Below, piece after piece: positions 5,644 through 10,305 of a DNA stretch of 10,305 nt. Origin of the DNA: Oscillospiraceae bacterium. GTDB taxonomy: Bacteria > Bacillota > Clostridia > Oscillospirales > Acutalibacteraceae. Numbering within the stretch: the stretch's first letter is position 1; the number at the start of each line of letters is the position of its first letter. Under the pieces are notes generated by a model that was not told the DNA's origin, ran no database searches, and saw only the letters and a program-made list of their open reading frames with translations. The stretch covers positions 1 through 10,305 of the forward strand of contig JAQVYP010000054.1 in assembly GCA_029004655.1 (NCBI GenBank). The letters run 5' to 3'. The position numbers and the translations under genes are program-made.

Positions 5644-8274
5644 TCATTTTAACATAGCAATTATTAAATCACCTGCAGATGATAAAGCATCATTTATTTT
5701 TGAAACATCCTTCACACCGGCCATCGCAAAATCCGGACGTCCGCCACCCTTTCCGCCTGCAATAGCAGCAATAGCGCTGACCAGCTTTCCTGATTGAACA
5801 CCATTAATTTGGGCAACACTTCCGGCGGTAACAGCAATAGTGGCGCTTTCATCGCTTATGTCCACAAACACAGCAACAGTATCAGGTGCTTTATCACGAA
5901 TTACTTCAGCCATGCTACGAACAGCCTCGCTGCCAACAGCCTTAAAAGTAGCGGTTAGCAGTTTAACATTACCGACTGTTTTAGCATCTTTCAGCAAATC
6001 AGATACCTGCATAACAGCAAGCTTTGAATTAAGACGTTCGATTTCTTTTTCTTTTTCCTTAAGTTCGGCCGAAACTTGTTCACAACGGCGAACTAAATCA
6101 GCAGTATTGTTTAATTTTAGCGCTGCTGCGGCACCGCAAATTTCACTTAAGCTATCATTTATAAGTTCCAAAACGCCAAATCCTGTTACAGCTTCTATTC
6201 TTCTGACTCCGGAAGCAATAGAAGACTCTGAAATAATCTTAAACATACCAATTTTGGATGTATTGTCAACGTGTGTACCGCCGCAAAGCTCAATTGATTT
6301 TTCTCCGGTCGCTACAACTCTGACCATATTTCCATACTTCTCACCAAACAGAGCCATTGCACCCATCGATTTTGCCTCCGCAATAGGCATTTCTTCGTTT
6401 AACACATTAATACTTGCAAAAATTGCATCATTTACATAGCTTTCAATTTTTGATAGCTCATCACTTGTAAGTGCTGAGAAATGGGTAAAGTCAAAACGAA
6501 CTAAATTATCAGATACAAGCTGACCCGCCTGCTCAACATGTGTTCCCAGAACTTTTCTAAGTGCGGCTTGAAGTAAATGTGCGGCTGTGTGATTGCGGCG
6601 AATAGCCATTCTGCGCTCTACATTAATTTCTGCTTTAACGGTATCTCCAACCTTAATAGCACCGTTCTTAACAGCACAAACATGTGTAAAGAGACCATTT
6701 TGATTCTTTAGTGTGTTTTCAACATCTATTTCACAATCGTTACTTTTCAAAGTGCCGATATCGCCAATTTGTCCGCCGCTTTCAGCGTAAAATGGAGTTG
6801 TATTTAAAATTATAAGTGCAGAATCACCTTCTGCGGCAAAATCCACTCTCTTGGAATCACTAATAATTGCAATAACTTTTGCGTCGCAATCATTTTGTTT
6901 GTATCCGCAAAATGAAGTGGAAAAAATATCGTTTAAAAGATTTGCTTCACCCTTCCAGGCTTCTGCATCAGCACTTTTACGAGAATTACGAGCACGGGTG
7001 CGTTGCTCAAGCATTAAATCGTTAAATCTTTGCTCATCAACAGTGAACCCTTTTTCCTCAACAATATCCTTTGTTAAATCAAGCGGAAATCCATAGGTAT
7101 CATTTAATTTAAATGCATCATCGCCTGAAATAACTTCACTAGTATTAGAAGCTGTCAGTTCATCAAGCATTTTAAGACCTTGGTCAATTGTTTTGCCGAA
7201 GTTATCTTCTTCAACACTTATTAATTTCTTAATAAGATCACGTTTCTCAAGCAGCTCCGGATATGCACTCTTATTCTCTTCAATAACAGTATCACAAAGC
7301 TCACTCAGGAATGGTCTGCTAATTCCTAAAAGTCTGCCATGACGAGCAGCTCTGCGAAGTAGTCGTCTTAAAACATATCCACGACCTTCGTTAGAAGGAA
7401 ATACACCGTCGGCAATCATAAAGCTTGTTGAGCGAATATGATCTGTGATAACACGCATTGAAACATCTTTTTCGGAATCAGCTTTATATTCTACACCGGC
7501 TATTTTGCTCAAATGCAACATTATGTTTCTAACAGTATCAACCTCAAATAGGTTATCAACGCCCTGAGAAATGCAAGCAAGCCTCTCAAGTCCCATGCCT
7601 GTATCAATATTTGGGTGAGAAAGTGGCGTGTAGTTGTTGTTGCCGTCACTTTCAAACTGTGTAAACACTAAATTCCAGAATTCTGTATAACGGTCACAAT
7701 CGCAGCCTACTCCGCAAGTTGGGCTTCCGCATCCATACTTTTCACCGCGATCAAAATATATTTCAGAGCAAGGACCGCAAGGTCCGCTGCCATGCTCCCA
7801 AAAATTATCCTCTTTGCCTAATCTAACAATATGGTCAGCTGAAACGCCAACCTCCTTAGTCCAAATTTCAAAAGCTTCATCATCGTTCATGTAAATCGTG
7901 ACCCATAACTTTTCAACCGGCATCTCCATAACTTTGGTGCAAAACTCCCAAGCCCATGCAGTTGCTTCATGCTTAAAATAATCTCCAAATGAAAAATTTC
8001 CGAGCATTTCAAAATAAGTACCATGTCTTGCTGTTTTGCCAACGCGCTCAATATCAGGTGTACGAATACACTTCTGGCAGGTGGTGATACGAGTTTTGGG
8101 TGGAGTGATTTCACCAGTGAAATATTTTTTCATTGGTGCCATGCCCGAGTTTATTAGAAGTAATGAATTGTCATTCTGCGGAACAAGCGAAAAGCTTCCC
8201 AGGCGCAGATGACCCTTACTTTCAAAAAAAGACAAGTATTTTTCTCTAAGAGTATTGAGAGACAACCATTCCAT
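5644..8274 (-). CDS. alaS: Alanyl-tRNA synthetase
   Basis: The 876-aa protein charges tRNA-Ala with alanine in the cytoplasm. It has full family length (about 875 aa) and all domains in order. The class II catalytic core carries motif 1 (LVPQNDNSLLLINSGMAPMK), motif 2 (RHGTYFEMLGNFSFGDYFK) and motif 3 near the tRNA-binding LRRLLRRAARHGRLLG segment. The editing domain has the zinc-type set His562, His566 (NHTAAH) and Cys664, His668 (CGGTH), which clears mischarged Ser/Gly-tRNA. The C-Ala domain ends with GGKGGGRPDFAMAG. The start ATG is supported by AGGATGG 8 bases upstream. A consensus promoter lies about 55 bases upstream, leaving no room for the T-box leader often found on Firmicutes alaS genes. 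It is the first gene of the probable seven-gene operon. Confidence 0.98.
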   Translation of the reverse strand: MEWLSLNTLREKYLSFFESKGHLRLGSFSLVPQNDNSLLLINSGMAPMKKYFTGEITPPKTRITTCQKCIRTPDIERVGKTARHGTYFEMLGNFSFGDYFKHEATAWAWEFCTKVMEMPVEKLWVTIYMNDDEAFEIWTKEVGVSADHIVRLGKEDNFWEHGSGPCGPCSEIYFDRGEKYGCGSPTCGVGCDCDRYTEFWNLVFTQFESDGNNNYTPLSHPNIDTGMGLERLACISQGVDNLFEVDTVRNIMLHLSKIAGVEYKADSEKDVSMRVITDHIRSTSFMIADGVFPSNEGRGYVLRRLLRRAARHGRLLGISRPFLSELCDTVIEENKSAYPELLEKRDLIKKLISVEEDNFGKTIDQGLKMLDELTASNTSEVISGDDAFKLNDTYGFPLDLTKDIVEEKGFTVDEQRFNDLMLEQRTRARNSRKSADAEAWKGEANLLNDIFSTSFCGYKQNDCDAKVIAIISDSKRVDFAAEGDSALIILNTTPFYAESGGQIGDIGTLKSNDCEIDVENTLKNQNGLFTHVCAVKNGAIKVGDTVKAEINVERRMAIRRNHTAAHLLQAALRKVLGTHVEQAGQLVSDNLVRFDFTHFSALTSDELSKIESYVNDAIFASINVLNEEMPIAEAKSMGAMALFGEKYGNMVRVVATGEKSIELCGGTHVDNTSKIGMFKIISESSIASGVRRIEAVTGFGVLELINDSLSEICGAAAALKLNNTADLVRRCEQVSAELKEKEKEIERLNSKLAVMQVSDLLKDAKTVGNVKLLTATFKAVGSEAVRSMAEVIRDKAPDTVAVFVDISDESATIAVTAGSVAQINGVQSGKLVSAIAAIAGGKGGGRPDFAMAGVKDVSKINDALSSAGDLIIAMLK

Positions 8275-8331
8275 ATTAAAACCATCCTAGCATTAAAAAT
8301 CAATAAAATTTTTTTGAAAACCCAATTTATT

Positions 8332-8360
8332 ATTATATCCGTTAACCTACTTTTTGTCAA
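8332..8360 (-). promoter_or_regulatory. Consensus sigma-A promoter of the alaS operon
   Basis: TTGACA (8355-8360) and TATAAT (8332-8337) are both perfect matches on the minus strand, separated by exactly 17 bases. The predicted start of transcription is near 8325, giving an approximately 50-nt AT-rich leader. The promoter begins only 18 bases past the PBP stop codon. No GC-rich terminator lies between, so some PBP readthrough into alaS is likely. Confidence 0.9.
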
Positions 8361-8378
8361 TCTTCGCCATAAGTTTTA

Positions 8379-9986
8379 TCAATTATATAAAGTTGCAATT
8401 TTTTCGCAAATGTTCTTGAAAACAGGTGTGCAATCGGTTGAGCTAGATGTTATGTTTTCAACCATTATGGAAATTACATATTCTTTTCCCGAAATTTCAT
8501 AAAATCCACAAATCCAACCATTCAAAACATCTTTCTCTCCAATTATCCAACCTGTTTGTGCAGTTGAAGTTTTTGCGCCTGCAATTCCGACACTCGGCTT
8601 AGCTGTGGTTCCTGTTCCCTCATCCAACGCAGATATCAAAAATGATTTTATCGTATCAGCAGTTGACTTACGCATTACCTGTGTTTTTTCTGCACTGTTG
8701 TCAAAGGCAGTGAATTTCCCTGCCGTAAGATATCCTTCTACTATTGACGGTATCGTATATTTTCCACCACTGCAAATTGCATCATATAGAGTAGTAATCC
8801 CGAGTGGTGAAATCATTAAATCTCCCTGTCCAATTGCAAGATTAGCAAGTGCAGTATCAAGTCGCCGCAAAGTAGCTATATCAGTTAAACCACCCGCATC
8901 CGACACAAGCCCCCCTCCGATGCTGAGACTATTACCAAAGCCACAAAGCTTTTCCATATTGTAAATATTATCAGCACCAACGGTAAGTGCAAGATTATAA
9001 AAATAAGTATTGCAGGAATATGCGATAGCCGATTTCATATCCATTAATCCATGTCCGCTTAACTTGTGACATCTGAAACGTTGGTTAGATACATTAAGCG
9101 ACCCAGTACATTCATAGCTGAAATCAGCAGTTATTCCATTTTCCAGTGCAGAAGCTGCAACACAAGGTTTAAATGATGAGCCTACGCTGTAAGCTGATAA
9201 TGCTCTATTTATAAAAGGCGAGTTTGGGGCATTAATACTGTCTGCTAAATTATTTTGATTAAAAGTCGGAACGCTTGCCATAGCACGAATTTTTCCTGTT
9301 CCGGCTTCGGTAACAACAGCAGCACCGGCCACAGTATTTGACAATGCTTCTTCAACAAACTTTTGTATTCTGGAATCTAATGTCAGTACAACATTGTTTG
9401 TAAGAGAATTAATATTATTTATGGTTGCTTCTAATCCCGGCAGCATATTTCCCTGGGCATCGGCTGAATATTTCAAACTAGCCGAAACACCGGAATCCAA
9501 TACGTCGTTTAATCCGGATTCGATTCCTGACGTACCTTTTCCTTCGCTGTTAAGATATCCAACAACATGAGCGGCAAGCTGGTTATCAGAATACCTGATC
9601 GGAACCTCGTAAGTGATTGTGCCGTTCATATTCTTAGAATCCACCTCAACTAAAATTGGCTTATTTGAATTTAGTCTTTGGAGTGCTGTTTTTAAACCTT
9701 CGCCCGACAACAATGAAGACAGAGATATAACTCCTTTGGGCGTCGGCAATATAATCGATACTGTTTTCGATTCACTGCCGGTAAGTTTGATATAGTTAGT
9801 ATCATAAATATCACCACGAACATTATACAGCTTGATTGTAGCTGTGGATTGACTTTCTGCAGATGCTTTTAGTGTTTCACTTGATGCAAATGCCATTAGT
9901 CTGATTATACAAACAAAAAACAAACATATTACAACAAACAGTGTCATTGCTGAACGACTCTGAAACTTGTCAAATTTGAATTTCAT
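8379..9986 (-). CDS. Class B penicillin-binding protein (PBP2/SpoVD-like transpeptidase)
   Basis: The 535-aa protein has a short cytoplasmic N-terminus, one membrane segment (residues ~13-35, TLFVVICLFFVCIIRLMAF), a reduced N-terminal module with the family sequence VRGDIYD, and a C-terminal transpeptidase domain that cross-links peptidoglycan outside the membrane. Catalytic motifs: SSFK with nucleophile Ser270 and Lys273 (usual GSTFKP-like context), SCN at 324-326, and KTS at 472-474 in AGAKTSTAQTG where KTG is usual. The start is ATG 9984-9986 with an AAGGGGG ribosome binding site; a longer in-frame start at 10058 would add 24 residues encoded by a hairpin and is rejected. It is the gene before alaS. 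A PBPA/SpoVD-like role in elongation, division or sporulation cannot be separated from sequence alone. Confidence 0.9.
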   Translation of the reverse strand: MKFKFDKFQSRSAMTLFVVICLFFVCIIRLMAFASSETLKASAESQSTATIKLYNVRGDIYDTNYIKLTGSESKTVSIILPTPKGVISLSSLLSGEGLKTALQRLNSNKPILVEVDSKNMNGTITYEVPIRYSDNQLAAHVVGYLNSEGKGTSGIESGLNDVLDSGVSASLKYSADAQGNMLPGLEATINNINSLTNNVVLTLDSRIQKFVEEALSNTVAGAAVVTEAGTGKIRAMASVPTFNQNNLADSINAPNSPFINRALSAYSVGSSFKPCVAASALENGITADFSYECTGSLNVSNQRFRCHKLSGHGLMDMKSAIAYSCNTYFYNLALTVGADNIYNMEKLCGFGNSLSIGGGLVSDAGGLTDIATLRRLDTALANLAIGQGDLMISPLGITTLYDAICSGGKYTIPSIVEGYLTAGKFTAFDNSAEKTQVMRKSTADTIKSFLISALDEGTGTTAKPSVGIAGAKTSTAQTGWIIGEKDVLNGWICGFYEISGKEYVISIMVENITSSSTDCTPVFKNICEKIATLYN

Positions 9987-9990
9987 AAAA

Positions 9991-10000
9991 GTACCCCCTT
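9991..10000 (-). promoter_or_regulatory. Ribosome binding site of the PBP gene, inside a hairpin
   Basis: On the minus strand AAGGGGGTAC ends five bases before the ATG at 9984-9986, so the AAGGGGG core is about 8 nt from the start. It fixes the start of the penicillin-binding protein. The same bases form one arm of a hairpin (9993-10042), with ACCCCCTT as the complementary arm, so the site may be sequestered in the mRNA. Confidence 0.75.
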
Positions 10001-10042
10001 GAAAGGATAATGATAAAAATATCATAACCTTTTTAAGGGGGT
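9993..10042. repeat. 23-bp imperfect hairpin over the PBP ribosome binding site
   Basis: The arms at 9993-10015 and 10020-10042 match at 19 of 23 positions without gaps around an AAAA (minus strand TTTT) loop. The outermost 8 bp are perfect and pair the anti-Shine-Dalgarno ACCCCCTT with the Shine-Dalgarno AAGGGGGT of the PBP gene. If transcription starts upstream of 10042, the mRNA would fold with its ribosome binding site closed. A TATGAT box on the minus strand (10021-10026) inside the repeat could instead be a -10, in which case the repeat would act as a DNA operator. I see no good -35 for it. The structure sits next to the MITE-like element. Confidence 0.7.
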
Positions 10043-10045
10043 TTA

Positions 10046-10067
10046 ATACTAATTCCAATTAAAAGGC
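10046..10067. repeat. Left terminal inverted repeat of the MITE-like element
   Basis: Starts ATACTAATTCCAATTAA and matches the reverse complement of 10181-10202 at 19 of 22 positions. The first 13 bases match perfectly, which is far beyond chance at this separation. Confidence 0.75.
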
Positions 10068-10201
10068 GTCCAAGATTTGCAAGGATTTTTTATGTGAGGC
10101 AAGGCGGAGGACGAATGCGGGCTATCGCCCACCGAGGACGACAACGCAGTCTCGAAGACAAAAGGCCTATTAGATTGAATGGCTCTTAGTTGGAATTAGT
10201 A
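10047..10201. mobile_element. MITE-like element, about 151 bp plus TA flanks
   Basis: The interval is bounded by inverted repeats ending TACTAATTCC and GGAATTAGTA. Each repeat reaches 22 bp (10046-10067 and 10181-10202) with 19 of 22 positions matching. TA dinucleotides at 10047-10048 and 10200-10201 are consistent with a TA target duplication, as for Tc1/mariner-IS630 type elements, although they also belong to the symmetric tips. The interior codes for nothing recognisable, is more GC-rich than the flanks, and holds hairpins such as GGGC-TATC-GCCC (10119-10130) and GTCT-CGA-AGAC (10149-10159) plus a direct repeat GAGGACGA. No transposase is present, so it would need one elsewhere. It lies between the U32 peptidase end and the PBP hairpin. 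Only this copy can be seen here. Confidence 0.65.
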
Positions 10202-10202
10202 T
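10181..10202. repeat. Right terminal inverted repeat of the MITE-like element
   Basis: Reads CTTAGTTGGAATTAGTAT at its outer end and is the inverted partner of 10046-10067. It stops 11 bases before the stop codon of the partial U32 peptidase gene. Confidence 0.75.
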
Positions 10203-10213
10203 AAATCAAAAAC

Positions 10214-10305
10214 TCAGGCTTTCATTCTTAAAAGAGAGCCTTTTTTTACTTCGCGGTCATATGGTATTTTTACAATCATCATTGGATGCGGAGCAGAGTC
10301 AATTG
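10214..10305 (-). CDS. Partial CDS, C-terminus of probable U32 family peptidase
   Basis: The minus strand gives 29 codons and a TGA at 10214-10216; the rest of the gene is outside the window. The visible residues include PHPMMIVKIPYDREVKKG and end in LLRMKA. This resembles the C-terminal beta-barrel end of U32 peptidases, where a conserved PHP or HHP is followed by a VKIP-type strand and a final pair of basic residues. The match is by recalled pattern and short, so the assignment is tentative. U32 members include collagenase-like peptidases and tRNA or ubiquinone modification proteins (TrhP/YrrN-type), and I cannot tell which this is. Confidence 0.55.
   Translation of the reverse strand, partial: IDSAPHPMMIVKIPYDREVKKGSLLRMKA
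10216..10241 (-). terminator. Probable intrinsic terminator of the U32 gene, possibly bidirectional
   Basis: AGGCTTTC (10216-10223) and GAGAGCCT (10234-10241) pair at 7 of 8 positions around a 10-base loop. On the minus strand the stem overlaps the last codons and stop of the U32 gene and is followed by GAGTTTTTGATTTA, a moderate U-tract. On the plus strand it is followed by seven T residues, so it could also stop transcription coming the other way. The stem is short, hence moderate confidence. Confidence 0.55.

Noticed and set aside
5840..6439. A 199-codon plus-strand open frame antisense to alaS
   Set aside because: It lies wholly inside the well-supported alaS editing and C-terminal region, is Ser/Ala/Leu-rich as expected from the antisense of coding DNA, and has no recognisable domain.
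8275..8331. T-box riboswitch in the alaS leader
   Set aside because: The leader after the promoter is only about 50 nt and shows no specifier stem or T-box sequence.
9987..10058. Longer PBP start at 10058
   Set aside because: The added 24 residues are encoded by the 23-bp hairpin and the MITE-like repeat tip. The ATG at 9986 has a strong AAGGGGG Shine-Dalgarno.
10092..10180. Short coding frame inside the MITE-like element
   Set aside because: Frames are under 30 codons, basic and low in complexity, with no ribosome binding site; the interval is better explained as structured non-coding DNA.
1..10305. CRISPR array, tRNA or rRNA genes, prophage or defence island
   Set aside because: No regularly spaced repeats, cloverleaf-type stretches or recognisable phage or defence proteins were seen on either strand.

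Overview
The window comes from a low-GC, gut-type Clostridia genome (Firmicutes/Bacillota, probably an Oscillospirales or Ruminococcaceae-like lineage). The evidence is the AT-rich sequence, strong AGGGGG-type ribosome binding sites, near-consensus sigma-A promoters, and protein families typical of that group. I cannot name a genus or species from sequence alone. Every supported gene lies on the minus strand, so transcription runs from high to low coordinates.

Right edge (about 9987-10305): the last 29 codons of a probable U32 family peptidase end at a hairpin that looks like its terminator. Next comes a compact ~150 bp element with 22-bp imperfect terminal inverted repeats and TA flanks, which looks like a MITE. 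After it, a 23-bp imperfect hairpin covers the ribosome binding site of a class B penicillin-binding protein gene (8379-9986).

Middle (8360 down to 382): a perfect sigma-A promoter (TTGACA, 17 bp, TATAAT) lies 18 bp past the PBP stop codon. It probably drives a seven-gene unit: alaS, a HIT-family hydrolase, an Apt-like phosphoribosyltransferase, comEC, holA, a Toprim/DUF4093 RNase M5-like protein, and a shortened WYL-type regulator. The last four are packed very tightly: a 0-nt junction, a 4-nt TTGA overlap and a 1-nt gap. The shared theme is housekeeping (tRNA charging, nucleotide salvage, DNA uptake, replication clamp loading, RNA processing). The two oddities are ComEC, whose C-terminal metallo-beta-lactamase-like domain has lost all its metal ligands, and the last gene, which looks like the two ends of a WYL regulator joined in frame after loss of the middle.

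Left edge (1-381): a 40-codon small gene (191-313) that conventional length cutoffs would miss, then an AT-rich spacer, then a strong extended -10 promoter with a leader of only about 15 nt in front of the first 20 codons of an unidentified, more GC-rich gene that runs off the window.

No CRISPR array, tRNA, rRNA, phage module or recognisable new multi-gene defence system is present. The most interesting items are the MITE-like element next to the RBS-covering hairpin, the internally deleted WYL regulator, the ligand-less ComEC domain and the small ORF.
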